NCBI GenBank assembly: GCA_023653785.1 | Contig: JAMKCH010002927.1 | Coordinates: forward strand, 62,001 to 126,000 | DNA: 64,000 nucleotides | Reading direction: 5' to 3' | Source: Ophioderma brevispina | Lineage: Eukaryota; Echinodermata; Ophiuroidea; Amphilepidida; Ophiodermatidae | In this document: positions 24,001-37,258 of the stretch, one piece after another | Position numbering within the stretch: position 1 is the stretch's first letter | Layout: each line of letters starts with the position of its first letter | Position numbers and translations under genes: made by a program | The notes under the pieces: generated by a model | The model's database searches: none | Told to the model about the DNA's origin: nothing | The model's input: the letters and a program-made list of their open reading frames with translations, nothing else

Positions 24001-24518
24001 TATGGACCCTCTACATCAATGCTAGGTAGGTAGTACTCTCAAATTGTGGTATCACTTTTTCAATAGGGGGAAATTTAAGTTTACACAGGGGTCAAACTTT
24101 TAAAATGCCCCAATCATGTTGAAATGTATGCCATATTGTCCATCTAATCATAAGGATTCCAAAAATGTATAGTTTGTACCACCTACGACAATTGGTTTTG
24201 GAGTTATAAGGTAAAATGGCTAAAATGGTAAAAAAAGGTCAATCTCAATTTGTACAGGGGTCAACTTTAAAAGTTAATCTGATTATATTTTAAATACTTG
24301 CAAGTTATTGCCTGAGGTAAGAGGACTCCTAAAAGGTATAGTTTGTAATATGTTAAATGCTTACTTACAGAGATAAGGGTCAAAGAAGGTCAACACCAAC
24401 TGGGTATGTTGACCTATGACCTATTTTGTCCCATAACATGGTGACTATGCATTGCAGACGGTACAAACTATTCCTTATTTTGACTCATTAAGCTAAATGA
24501 ACAACTTCTATCATTTTC

Positions 24519-27275
24519 AAATTACAAATTCCTTCTTTTGTGAGAATAGACACTTTTGAGCTCTACATTCACAGGTATTGATTTACTATCAATTACCATG
24601 CAACTGTGTCCGAAAATTCAAATATCTGAAAATTTGGGGCGCTCTCAAAAATGGGCTGTTATTGCTTTCAATAAAGCCAAATTATTAAATGCCAATGCAT
24701 GTTGCCAAAACCAGCAAATGAATCAGATTTCATTGAATGAAATTCAATCTTATCTAAATGGTTAAATTAAATATCTTCACTTTTGTTTGGTTCTTGAAAA
24801 ATCCAGACAAAGTTCCCTTATCCCACCCTCTCCCACAGCAAAATACATTCAAAATCAAGATCCCCAAACATATGCCGGAACCATGAACACGTAAGGGCCA
24901 GAGCACACGCATCCGGTGTTGTTTCTTCGCTGAAAAGTGAGTTTGTCAGGAGCAGCAGAGGTGGCTTTATAATGTGGATTTGTATTTGACTCAAACAAGG
25001 GCACTAAAGCTGTTTTTTCCAATGGCTACCATTCACATGTTCAATGTAGTTTATTATTTGGGCCGACTCAATTTTTTGCAGTAGGTAATTGGAAGACCTG
25101 ACACACCCAATGTATTATTTGCATAATTTCCGATTGTTAGCTTGCACTGTCCAGTTTTGCATGTATCTGCAAACATCTTCCCTCCCTTTCTTGTAACATG
25201 TACTACTTCTAGTTCCAATCCAGATACACATTGGACAAGTGACATTTATTACTCAAAGCTTTACATTGGTGAAGTACAATCAAGTCTTTCCCAAGAGAGG
25301 AATTCTACTTCCCAAAATTAAGCTTTCAAAAACTCAATGATGAACTTCGTACTGACCCCTCTTGAGAACCCCTGGTGAGCAAGGTGAGCTTTGAAAGTGC
25401 ATCCATCAAATAGACTTAACTGTACAGGCTAAATTTGGTATCGCTTTAATGCTATACTCCATCACACAGCCTGAAGCACTATGTGACCTTAATCACTCTT
25501 CCTGCCATCGTTTCCAAGGCCATCATAAAGCATACCAAGGCACGTGACTTTCGGGAAGGGATTTTGCATGACAGGGGTGTATTCACCACGCAATCGCAAC
25601 TCGTCGCCACCTCATCAATCTTTTCCCAACACCTAGTATAGACACCAGTCTCATATAGGCCAGCTCGAGTTCCTACTCGTTCACAAACTGAACCCGAATG
25701 ATTTTGTAGGCCTAAAGAGACTGAATACTTCACGCTTCAAGTCAGTGAAGTCATCACGGATTGTTCAAGAGCACCCATCTATACCTAAATAACCTACGCA
25801 TGTTTACATTCAGTACATCGTGTCCTAGATCTACCAACAAGCAGCCATCATGGTCTGCAGACCACTTAGAAAATTGGGATCACTAGGTGACCCTGATGCA
25901 TTCAGCATTCTAATGGATAAGTGCACTTTATTTTGGGGGTTTTACAATGGAGCCACTGAGCCTGTGATCTACGTCGGTTGACCCTCCAACATTCTTCATA
26001 TAGTTCTTCTTCTTAGCATATCCACAAGTCAGTGGTAAAATGGTCTTGTAATGGGTCAATATTTTATTCACTGAGTATCCGATCCGGGGCTGCGTGTATC
26101 CATGATACAAATGCTCCTAACATGGTCCAAAAGCTGGCCCTTTGGGCTGGGGCGGATTGAGGACAGTCATGGTTTTCACCTAACCTCTATTCAACACTGA
26201 CGCGATGTTCATTACAAGTTGTGACTCTGTAACCAGTACTGACGGCTTAACATAGAAAAACAAGGGAATTTTTTTTGGTCCTCATATTTTTCACTCTGTG
26301 TGTGTTGCCTTGGTCATGCCCAGCACACAACGCAGGGCTCGTTTTAGAAAACTAAAATTTACATGCAACCCTGATTTTTTCCCTCAAATGGCTGAAAATC
26401 CAAATTTTACATGCACGCAAAATTCGCATGTCAAGGCCAAAGTTAACTGCATTTAAAACCCCTCTAAAATCGAACCCTGCCCACAAGCCACTATCATTGA
26501 GAAAACCACTGGTTCAATGTACCAGAGAACGCCCAGATCTAAAATGGCTGCACCTGCAGCTAAGGCTGTTACAATCTTAACTCCCACCCCCAACCCATTT
26601 TCCTTCCCTTCTCAGTTTCACAGAGTCATCAGGACATCAATCAGAGCAAATACAGGAGCCCCAAATCCAGTCTAGTCAAGCATGCCATTTAGAGGAGAGC
26701 AGAATAGCTAGGGGCCTTATTTAAGATTTTGTTTATACCTCCCACTACAAAAGGTTTGCTACCTTTGGTAGTTAGTAATTGACCCCTCTATCAATGCTAA
26801 GTAGTTAGTACTCTCAATTGTGGTATCACTTTTTCAATAGGGGGAAATTAAGTTTACACAGGGTCAACTTTTAAAATGCCAATCATGTTGAAATGTAATG
26901 CCATAGTGGTCCATCGAATCATAGGATTCCAAAAGGTATCGTTTTGTACCACCGACGACATTGGTTTTGGAGTTAAGGAAAATGGCTAAAATGGGAAAAA
27001 ATGTCAACTCAATTTTAACAGGGTCACTTTTAAAAGTTATCTGATTATATTTTAAATCTTTTCAAGTTTAGCCTGAGGGATAGACTCCTAAAAGGTACAT
27101 AGTTTGTAATTGTTTAAATGCTTACTTACAGAGATAATGGTCAGAAGGTCACCACCAACTGGTATTGTGACCTATGACCTATTTTGTCCCAAACATGGTG
27201 ACTATGCATTGCAGACTGTACAAACTATTCCTTATTTTGACCCTTAAGCTATATTAACAACTTCTATCATTTGCA
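24519..27275 (+). repeat. 2.8-kb tandem duplication, copy 2
   Basis: This is the second copy of 21744-24518. It is shorter by about 18 bases overall, with numerous one- and two-base gaps, often in homopolymers. The pattern resembles unpolished long-read consensus more than ordinary divergence. It holds the degraded hAT-like MITE at 26333-26479. Confidence 0.92.
26333..26479. mobile_element. hAT-like MITE, duplicate copy
   Basis: It came with the 2.8-kb duplication. The left flank (CCCAGCACACAACG) is an indel-altered form of the CCCACAAG target site, while the right flank still reads CCCACAAG. Confidence 0.8.
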
Positions 27276-27635
27276 ACAAAGTGGATGTACTTCCGTTTTG
27301 GACCCCTGTACAAGAGATTGACCTTTTTTACATTTTAGCCATTTTTACCCTATAACTCAACAAACCATTGGTCATAGAATGGTGTACAAACTCTGCTTTT
27401 TTGGAATGCTTATGAAGACGGACAATATGGCATACATCTCAACATTATTGGGAGCAATTATAAATTTTGACCCCTGTGTAAACTTAAATTGGCCCCATTG
27501 AAAAGTGACACCACAATTTTGAGAGTACTACCTCCCTAGCGTTGATATAGAAGTCCATTCTAACTACCAAGTGAAACCTTTTCTGTAAGTGAAGAGTAAA
27601 CCCGATGAGTTTGACCTGGGTCCTAGCTCCTCCAC
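26695..27635. repeat. Long imperfect inverted repeat
   Basis: The arm 26695-27060 recurs in reverse complement at about 27290-27635, at roughly 80 percent identity by eye, around a spacer of about 230 bp. Landmarks are TTAAGTTTACACAG on the left and CTGTGTAAACTTAA on the right, and GAGTACTACCT near 27520. Copy 1 of the tandem duplication (around 23930-24290) has the same left arm but no right arm directly after it. It is likely a foldback DNA element or two inverted insertions. Confidence 0.75.
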
Positions 27636-28591
27636 TAATTAATCGACACCTTCCTTTCTAAGATCACAGTCAACTTGGCAATGGCAATGATAACTTGGAT
27701 TGGCTTGGGTAAGTTTTTTTTTTTCTGATCAAATCCATAGCCTGCAACCATCAATTTCATTAAGCCTATAGGATTCCTCCCTTGTAGGATAAACCTACTA
27801 ACTGTACTGCTCTAACAAGAACTTGACCTAACCCAAAGGAAATACGAGCCGAATAATGAGGGTATTTTGAATCATTAAATTGGATTATTTTTTTTGATAA
27901 CAAGGCGAGCACTTCCCCTCTACCCTAATATCTCCAGATGTGTGTACCATATGTCTAGTTTTTTTTAATGTAGCGTTCTGAATCACTTCCTGCGTGGATG
28001 ATTGACCTATCACATAGTAAATACACTCCATTTTTTTTAAACAAAGGGGCTGTCTGGGTCAGCTTTGAGAATTTGTAACACCAACAAGAACAAAATTATG
28101 TAAAAATCCACTTGCATCTATGTTCTAACATAGCAAATGGTGTAAAATAGTTGCCATGACTATTTAAACAATCTAATTAAAATTCTGTGATTACCAAATA
28201 CCCCAGAAAATAGCATACCCGCTGCAACATGCCGATTGTTCACACGCAGACCAGACAAAAATCAAGGTCACTGGATAAAATCACATCCGACTATTATCTG
28301 GGTTTAGTGCAATGTTTTTTCTTCACCGTTTAATAGAAGGGATAGATTACTGAAGTTACTTTTGATAGACTCAAATTACATTGTTATTGTTGTGTTTTGC
28401 TTCAAAGTAGTCCAGTAAATTTGGAATTCATTACTTTTTGTTTGTCCTCATTCTAGTCGGATAAGACTGAGACAAAATGTGGCAAAAGTGTAAATTCTGT
28501 TTTCAAAGCTCTGCCCACACCAACATCGTTAGGCTGCTTGCCTTGTACCAAAGAATCTCTATCACTTTTCCTAAATTAGAGATTATATTTG
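27636..28591. other. AT-rich spacer
   Basis: Contains T runs at 27714-27724 and 27890-27896. No gene is supported. Confidence 0.5.
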
Positions 28592-28595
28592 TTAA

Positions 28596-28940
28596 AGGTC
28601 CTGGCCCGATCGCTAATAGCCGCGTCCCAAAGCCCCAGATTTTTACCGGAAGTGGGCAACATTTTTGGCATCAGAAGAACGCAACTATTTTTCTCATTTA
28701 TCCTGTGAAATCTTAGAGCCAAAGGATGTTTGGTTTGGAAGTTATGAGCGAAAATGTGCCCCAAATTGGTCGACCAATATTAACTTTACACAGTACTCTA
28801 TGGGGCTTAGAAAATCACGCTTTTAGCTCTCGCATCAAAACGGATTGAAATATCGGTGCGAAACTTTACAGATGGGGTTTTGGAGTGAAGGCCAATCTAT
28901 CAAGATGAAAACTTCATATTCTGAAATCGGGCCATCCCCT
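28596..28940 (+). mobile_element. Family 1 TTAA-bounded MITE, best-preserved copy
   Basis: This 345-bp element is flanked by TTAA (28592-28595 and 28941-28944). The left end AGGTCCTGGCCCGATCGC and the right end AAATCGGGCCATCCCCT form imperfect terminal inverted repeats. It keeps all internal landmarks of the family (GGAAGTGGGCAAC, TTTGGTTTGGAAGTTATGAG, AAAACGGATTGAAATATCGG). Confidence 0.85.
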
Positions 28941-28944
28941 TTAA

Positions 28945-31900
28945 TTGATATCAAGAGGTGGTTATTTATAGCAAAAGCAGAGAAGATTACAATTAAATAT
29001 CAGTCTGGTATTTTGTTTTCACTGCTTGGTTTTTATACTATCTGAAATGGTAGCCAAGTATAGTATGTGTGCTTAATCTTGTGTGCAGGTTTAATCTACA
29101 GTAGAAGAAATTAATTATTTGTATTTTCTGTCTGTAAATGAATAGAAATGATATTAAAACAATGTCCTATCACGGCACTGTGATGCACACATTTGCTCAA
29201 AACACACCTTTAAATTGGAAACAAAAGCAAAATTCTTGCTTGTTAACTTCTGTACAAATAGCATGTTTTTCAATCAGTTCCTTATTGTAAACTATAATTT
29301 GGTTTAACCAGAAATATTCAACTTATATAACATATTTTTAGCTCACAGGAACAAAATAATGACAGAAAGTGAGATTACCATGATAATGGCCACAAAACGT
29401 AGGCTTTAAAGCACCCTTTATATTTAGCCTACGCAACACCCACTAAGCACAGGAAAATCCTGATTAACTTTGCCAATGCCGCCAATATACAGCACCTAGG
29501 ATTCCCTACTAGAGTAGGCTCTCTTAAATTGTTATTATGACTATGATAAACTTCAGAAAATAAAATACACATGCACCCAACAAGATTCTTGGGAAGACAA
29601 AGAAACCGAGACATCCGTAGAAAATCGCCCCATTTGAGTTCACGACGCACAGTGCAGACTGAGGGGATGGGGAATTCCTCGTACTGAGCGTATTTGTGCG
29701 ATGATTCAACAGAAATCATTGGAAGGAACCCAAGAATCTGTTAACAGATTATGAATAATTTCCCTGCATACATTGGCTATACTGAATGTCTGCCAGCAAC
29801 TCAAAAAAAAGTTAAGCAAAAAAAGTGAACTGTACTGCCTGCACCTAGTATTTAAGTGAAAGATGTTGCATTATTGACCTTTCCATTGGAAGTATTGACA
29901 CAGAGTTTGAAGATAGACCAAAGTGTTCACTGCCATGAAAATGAACCCTAATTTTGAACATCCAGAAAGAAAGCTCTCATCTTTTTTGACACTATTTGGT
30001 GTTTAATTACATTTATGCTGAAATTAAAATTTCTCAACAATCGGAACCATTCACGACATTACTCTATTTTTAACAGTCATAGGTTTTAATTAAAATTTTC
30101 TGAATTTTCTTTCTCCCTCTTCCCTTATTGATTCACTCCCCACAACCAACAGATATGGTGTTAGTGTTAATAATAACACTTTTTTTCATATCAGCAAAAA
30201 TCTGATTTTTGATGATTTTTTGCAAATTTCTGTTTTAGCAAATCACTGATAGTGCCTTTAAAGGCTACAAGATTACAATCATGTGTGGTAATTCCAGTTA
30301 AAAACCACACAGAATAATTTTGTATGTTTGAACTATAATACTGTAAGAATGACACAATCGCCAGGTACCGAGGTACCGGTAGTTGTGTATAATATGGCAC
30401 GAAAAGACAGGAATTTACACAAGTGGTAAGAACTACAAGTTCATCCATCCACAGTATTTGCGGTTTCACAGGTTATAATTTACAAACCAAACTATGTCTG
30501 TTAATAGGTTTGATGGTGTAAACGATGATGAAGAGCCGCCCAAATTAATAGGCTCAACTCCTCCATCATGAACATAACAATGTAACATGATGCGTGTTTG
30601 AGGATAATAATAGCACGGGACTGAAAGCAATAACTTTGTCGCATTTTATATGGATCTCCCTCGTCCCGTGCAGTGAGGCACGCATGATGCATGTGTCGGG
30701 CGTACCAATATGATGAATCACGGTTTTGCTGAGCTATATTAATCTGTGGCTTTTTTAATGGGACATTTGATAATATTTCAAGCGTAATTACATGTTGTGA
30801 TGTTCTATCAATTTTGTTATTACTTTTTCAAAATCATAGTACATTACTATATATCAGTATTCCATTCACAATCCCAAGTCGGACTTTTTAACAAAAACTT
30901 GTTCCTCCTTGTCAGTTACTGTATTATACCTTTTTTAAGTATTTGCATCGTTACATTTCATGATGTCCTTGAAGATTGAAATGTTTAACACAATTGAAGG
31001 TCTCCAATCAGTTCAACAGTTTCAACATACGTAACAAAATTAATTCAAATATTTATTGTAACCACATTCATTTATTTATTACCCACAACGGTCAAACTCT
31101 CTACTGTAAGGAATGTAAAGCATGTTATTTTACATACCAATATGTGTGAGTATTCCACAATTTATATCAATTAATTTTATGAATGTACAATTTTCCTGGA
31201 AGTCCCCAAGAAGTTAGTAAATGTGTGCAATCTTCTCTTTGGTGGCTACACGCGTAACAAATTTATCAATCTTCTCAATCTTCTATTAGTGAAAAACATT
31301 GATAGCGGTAATTCATCCACAGAAAAATTGGATCCTCTTGTAAAGAATAAATTCTTTTGTAAATGCACAAGCTTTTCTAAGAATCCAAAAACATATGTCA
31401 AATCTCATAACAGCTCATAATCACAGAGTCTTGCCCTGTGTCCAAGGGCATGAGTTCATTGAACATTATACATGTTATAGGAAACTCAAAAATTTATTTC
31501 AGCTATATTATAATATCATTTATTATTTCCATTTACTCCCATTTCCTAATTTTGGTCCTTGGGGTTATCCTTTCACTCCCTTTCCTCTTTGATACAAAAG
31601 GTGCCACGTGCTCCGAATTAATTCATTCAAATAAAAATGATAATCTTTATCATTAGACATATTTGCATAGCGTGTTTTGGACTTCCGATTCGCCCACAAC
31701 TAACCACAACAATGAACTTGATTTTGATGCGCAATTTGGAATTGCACTTGTATTCTATTTAGCAATATGTCGCTAATTTAACCGAAAGTGGTATAATCCA
31801 TGTTTGATGGAATCTCTGGAATGAAACTTCTGATGGCTAATGTTGTTCCTACAGTCATTGTTTAAATTGGTATCAAAGAAAAATAAAAAAAGTGAGAAAG

Positions 31901-33190
31901 AGAGTCAAAGTCAGCAACTGTCAAAATATAGTTATGATGATGATGTCATCCAAATACCAAGCTTACCTAGCTGAAACTTCCATATCTCTAGTATAATTTT
32001 TTTTCCTTGTTTAATTAATCATCTTTTTGCTCAATTTATAATTCATTTTCATTATTTGCCAAATTGGTCCTGAGGATTCATATCACATGTTGTAAGGCCA
32101 ATTTAAAGAAAAATACATGTTAGCGTCCCAGCACACTTCCTTTTTGAGGCCGCTCAATTTTGTAATTTTTTAAAGCATTTCAGACGTAAACCCCCCCCGC
32201 TAGTAAAGGATCAGAAGTTAAAGTGCTTCCTACAGGTTTGCCAAATGCCAATGTACAGCATTTTAAGCATTTTGGATTATTAAAAAGTGACATTCCCAGT
32301 AGGACATATTCACTGGTATTTTATCCAAATCAAATTTTCACTTGCTTCTTACCGCTACCACTTATCACTTTTACCAAAACAGTGGAAGCAACCTTTTCAA
32401 TAAACTTTTACCTATGTCAACAAAAATCTCACGGCTTTAACGTTTCATTTGTTTTACCCCATGTAAAACGCCACGCTATCCCCTCCCCCTGAACTCTTAA
32501 TTCCCAGATACACTTTCATGTTCAAAACATGTCTTTTTCCAGAAGTCAGTTTTGAACTTCAACAGCTTCTGCAAGTTCAAGAGAACTTATTGGGACATAT
32601 GAGTCGCTATGGGGAAGCATCCCACTTCTCTTTTGGCAATAAAACTTACCCTATATCAACAATAAATCCTGAACAGTAAAATCAATCAATACATACCAAC
32701 ATGATGGAATCATGAACTAGAACGATGGGTTTAGAAGTTTCATGTGAAGGGTAGACATTGGTCTACTGATTACAATTGAATTAGTATGCAATGGAAGTAT
32801 TGCCAAAGATATCATTGACAATATAACTATGATCACAAAGGTGTGAAACCTGATCTGGTTTTAGTACTTTTCCATAGTTGTCAGTGTCTCCCTCCTGTGG
32901 AAGGCACATTCACCAAAAAATACCCGATTACCAATTTGAGTTAAATCACTTCCAACTGTGGAATAATAGCAGAAAAAAGCAAATTTGTCTTACATAGGAC
33001 CCCATAGGACATTGTGTGAGCTAGTGGCTGTGACTCATGACCTTAAATTTCCATTATAAATAACCCAAATCTCACTGATGGGATTAAAGTGTGTGGTGGG
33101 GGGTGTTTTGTTTGGGGTGGGGGGGGGGGAGGGAGATGTCAATTGGGTCATCCACTTTGACAGACTCCAAACTTGTTGTATGGCTCTTAC
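28945..33190. other. Long AT-rich spacer with a G-rich tract
   Basis: Open frames reach 96 codons but none is recognisable. A G-rich stretch at 33094-33136 contains several runs of four or more G and could form a quadruplex. TTTAAAGGC near 30256 resembles a repeat terminus seen at 14823, but no partner end was found. There is otherwise no gene or RNA. Confidence 0.45.
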
Positions 33191-33450
33191 TATGGTAAAA
33201 GTATAATTTTCGCCACGTGTTTAATTTTTCGCGTGTGTTTTCAGCAGATGTTTTAATCATGGTTTTTTTTGCGTTTGGTTTTACACTTTTCGCTCTTTTA
33301 CAAGCATATCCTACATACGAACCTACACACAAAATAAAACCAGGTTCGCGTGGTTTACTTAATTTCGCGCTACGCTCAGAATGCCGCTGCGATACCACGA
33401 CCTCCGCGAATATTAATAGACGGCGAAAAATTTACCACTTTACGAGGTAT
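33191..33450. mobile_element. Inverted-repeat element with TTTTCGCC / CGCG arms
   Basis: The left arm (33191-33232, with AATTTTCGCC and TTTTTCGCG) pairs imperfectly with the right arm (33414-33448, with CGCGAATATTAAT and GGCGAAAAATT). The arms are about 40 bp and the whole is about 260 bp. The open frames of about 87-104 codons inside it are not recognised and are probably incidental. Confidence 0.65.
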
Positions 33451-35152
33451 GTACCGAAAACCTGGGGTCAGGCATCTTGAGAAGCAGATGATGGGACATA
33501 GCGCATTTAATTAGGACTACATATATGATAAGAGCAATTTTTTTTTTCCCAGCGGGCATAGTCGTTTTTAGAGCGATGTAAAACGAGTTGGCACGTCGTG
33601 AAAACAGGTCGACTGTTTTATAAATTTACGGTCGAAATTGCCAAATTTGTAAATATAAAAAAACCAAACAACAATAAAAAACTAAAATAATAAAAAAGTG
33701 TGTAAATTTCTAAAATCTCGACGTCTTTTTCGGACGGTTCCAGCATCGATTGCCCCAGCTGGGTTAGGAGATTTTCAAGAATGCCCCCGCCTTTAATTGG
33801 TCACAAACAAACATAATTGACTCCAATTTAAATACACCATGTATGAAATTATCATACTTTTTTTAGGTTGTAGCATTTACTACACCTACAATATTGTAGG
33901 ACTTAAAAGCCAGAAGATAAGTCCAAAATTTTCATGTAGTTAGTCCTAAAACCTAAATGTGAAGTACATTTTTTTAAAGGATTTCCCCCGGAAATAGCTC
34001 AAATTGGGCCAAATGGCAAGTGAAAACAGTTGCAAAACACTGTCAAATTATTAGTTTATAAACAAAAATATCGATTTATATCATCCACTGCTAACTTTTC
34101 TTTTTTGCCTAATAAAATGAACAAGACCACGTGCCCATTTTGGTTTATAAGATTTGGAAATCACAAAACTTGGTACCTGAAGAACTACTAGACAAAAAAG
34201 AGGAAGTGTAAATTAAGATTTAACACTCAGCTGAGCATAAGTTCATAAGACAAGGTAAGCACAAATCAAACAACAATACATTTTATAAATTTAAATTACA
34301 AATAATGCAAACAAGCATAGATCCTATACCATTGATTTGGACCAAATTTGCACATCTTTGGTTTATTTTCTTACATTACCACATTTTTTCACTTAAGACC
34401 CCCTCCCCTCTAAGTCTGTTGTTGAGTGCAGAGAGCATGGCTTTAGAACCCATTTAACAGGAAGTGCTAGCTTTCACCAGCCCTATGTCAAACACACATT
34501 ATAAAGCCCCTTCAACTTGTTTGCCCCGTGACTCATTCCCCACTTTAGTCCATTTTATATTGCAAATAGAACCCTTCCTTCAATACTTAAAGAGCAAAGC
34601 AAGCAACAAAGTGCTCACACGGAACAGCTAAATCTACCTCAGTTCTAAAAAGGGACCAAGGGTAAAAAGATTTTATCAAAAATAATAACAGTCGCTACAA
34701 AAACACAAATTGTCAGGGGGAGTAACATTTAGCAACATTGGCTTATAGTCAATATCTGTGAATGTGCTACTTTGCTTGAAGGCAAGCAATAATACTAGTG
34801 TTCAAATGTCAATATCAATGAACAATTCAAATCTATTCTTAACTCTGAAGTGCATGCTTTTAGCCTGGACATAGGCTTATATGCATAACGCAGGTCTAGG
34901 TTTTTGTTGAGTTTTTGTCTTTCACTATAGAATCAAGCTCTGAGTGGTCAGTTATAGGCCTGGCCTGAAGTATGTATAATTGGCAAGAAGTGTATGTTCA
35001 GTGTATGTGGCTAGAAGTGTAGAAGTTCAGCAATCTTGTTCTTCTGCTTGTATTGATTCACATGTCTGCATCAATATTTAATGTGATACAGCAAAGATGT
35101 GTGAGACATTCACTCAAGTCAGCCAGGCAAGTCAGTAACACTATCGAATGAC
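33451..35152. other. AT-rich spacer
   Basis: I see no gene or defined repeat. A poly-T stretch lies at 33539-33547. Confidence 0.5.
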
Positions 35153-36249
35153 CAAAGGCGTGTCTCTATTGGAAATCCTTCCTTTTAGTTTAACCGGAAA
35201 AAACTTTATCGGCAAATAATAATTGTCAGTTTCTATTAGGGACTGTTTACTGGTTAACACTCACTGGCCACTGTAAATCAACTCCACACCAAACTTTGCT
35301 GGCGAAAGGTCATACACTGGGGTCTAGCACAAAGATATCAGGACCTACAATATATATACTTCATAAACTTCGAAGTACAAAGTAAATTAATCGATGCGCT
35401 GCGCAGCATTATTGCGCCTTACTACAAAAGGTGCTTATACACTCTTAGATGCAGTCTAAATCGCGCGCGTTGAAGACACAGCGCGTGGTGTAAGAACAAA
35501 ACAAATCTCTTACACTGATACACAAAATACTGGTCATATATGTCGACAAATACCAGGCATTCCTTGTGAGACTGGTGCGGGAGTTTATTGATTACTTTGT
35601 ACTTCTAGGTTTACAGAGTATAGTAGGGTAGTTGTCAATTTTAATATTTTGTGATTTTAATCGGACTGAAATAATGGATTGGAAAGTTTTAATATCCGTG
35701 AAAATCAGATAAGGGTTCAGGTACAACATTGTGGATTTCATTCATTCGTCTGGTCATCATATCATAGCCTATGCCTACACCAGGTTCTTTCTTTTTTTGA
35801 CTGAGCCCACACTGAAATTAGGATCTTCAATATCTGGAGGCCAGCTAAAACTTGAGCTGTTTTCGCGATCCCCTCAAAAAATATACGAAAATAATATCAA
35901 TTATATCAAATCCGAGATATGAAATTCTTGTCTTTCTCGCCTCTGCCTCTAACGTGAAAGGCGGGTGGCTAGAGCATTTTCGCGGTCACATGGTGATCAT
36001 ATCGATTTCTGTTTCCTTGCCTGTATGTGCACTCTTGCAAAAGGAGTGTATTTCCATTGGTATTCCCCAGTAAATGTTGCCGCTATTTTCCTTCATTGAG
36101 ACACGCTATTTTCCTTCATCGAGACCGAACAATTTGGCAGATAGATTTACCGGTAAATAGTGGGGGGGGGGGGTCAGTTTCTATTAAGCACATTTAATCT
36201 CATATCCATCTTTTATCTGGTAAATGTTCCCAATAGAAACACACCTTTA
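35153..36249. mobile_element. Candidate 1.1-kb inverted-repeat element
   Basis: AAAGGCGTGTCTCTATTGGAA (35154-35174) pairs with TTCCCAATAGAAACACACC (from 36227). Just inside, GTCAGTTTCTATTA occurs in direct orientation at about 35226 and 36173. An inner perfect 14-bp inverted pair (35372-35385 and 35592-35605) surrounds a CG-rich patch (35395-35490) with GCGCTGCGC and CGCGCGCG. A G run lies at 36163-36173. No transposase is visible. The boundaries are approximate. Confidence 0.45.
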
Positions 36250-36473
36250 GTCTTTGACATGGTGTCACTTGTCAATTAACAGGAAGTTGGAGAGCATTAG
36301 GCCTACCTGATAATCAACAGGTCTACCACAACATATTGGTCAAATTATTTTTTCAGTCAAGAGAAAAGTACATAATGTATTCTAACAGTTCATGTGTCAT
36401 GGAACTGAAGCAAGGAGAGACAAATCCACCTGCTGGTCTATGCATACAAAACCAACTAACAGGTCTTTATATA

Positions 36474-37043
36474 CACCTGGCACAAAAAGTATCTTGGCAT
36501 GTTTTTCGATCAGTATTGTGCCAAAGTCAGAACATTTTGAAAGTTTTCGAAATAAACATTTTGTTACCTAGGTCTTCCTCTTTCTTTTAACACCTCACTT
36601 GTACAAAAGCGTGCAAAAATGGCTGAAATAGAGCGCCCGAAAGACGCAAAACCCCCAAACCAAAAGTTGCAGTTTTTGGATTTTTCAATGGTCACTGTGT
36701 GGTACAACGCAATAATATGTGTGTATTGATTTTACACAAAGAGGTTTTCCGACTGAATGAGCAAGAAAGCCTACTTGCAATATTGATTGTGGTACACATG
36801 TTCTTGTCCCAGTACACTGCAATGCCCATTGAAAAATCCAAAAACTGCAACTTTTGGTTTTGGGGGTTCGTGTCTTTCGGGCATTCTATCTCAGCCATTT
36901 CTGCACGCTTTTTTACAAGCCAGGTATTAAATGAAAGAGCAAGACCTAGGCAACAAAATGTATATTTCGAAAACTTTCAAAATGGTCTGACTTTGGCACA
37001 ATACTGATCGAAAAACATGCCGAGATACTTTTTGTGCCAGGTG
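36474..37043. mobile_element. 570-bp foldback element flanked by TA
   Basis: Two arms of about 232 bp (36474-36705 and 36812-37043) are near-perfect reverse complements around a loop of about 106 bp. The termini read CACCTGGCACAAAAAGTATC and its complement, and TA lies directly outside both (36472-36473, 37044-37045). TA target sites are typical of Tc1/mariner-type elements, so a foldback MITE of that kind is the best guess. The open frames inside it are incidental. Confidence 0.88.
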
Positions 37044-37149
37044 TAGAATGTCTCTAAGTCACAGGGCAAGGTGGGAGGAGTCATAATTAATTTCTAGTTT
37101 ACAAGCATGATTATGAATATCTAGGATTAAGTTTTAAGGTTGAAGCTAC

Positions 37150-37204
37150 AGTTAGGGTTAGGATTAGGACTAGGGTTAACTGGCTTGGGTTAGGGTTAGG
37201 ATTA
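37150..37204 (+). repeat. Degenerate telomere-like TTAGGG repeats
   Basis: GTTAGGGTTAGGATTAGGAC, then TAGGGTTAAC and GGGTTAGGGTTAGGATTA form a short, mutated interstitial array of the animal telomere motif. Confidence 0.75.
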
Positions 37205-37258
37205 TACAAATTTTGTAACACAATCACATGACGGTTAGATCAAATCTTTTTAGCTAAA

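Larger units (their letters stand above)
21744..24518 (+). repeat. 2.8-kb tandem duplication, copy 1
   Basis: From AATTACAAAATTCCTTCTTT to CAACTTCTATCATTTTCAA, this stretch is repeated in the same order at 24519-27275. The copies differ by many scattered single-base insertions and deletions and by few long differences. Copy 1 contains the intact hAT-like MITE at 23549-23702 and an open frame at 23764-24000. Confidence 0.92.

Noticed and set aside
36336..37007. Open frames of 68-102 codons
   Set aside because: They lie mostly in the arms of the foldback element, and the same peptides appear on opposite strands because of the inverted repeat.
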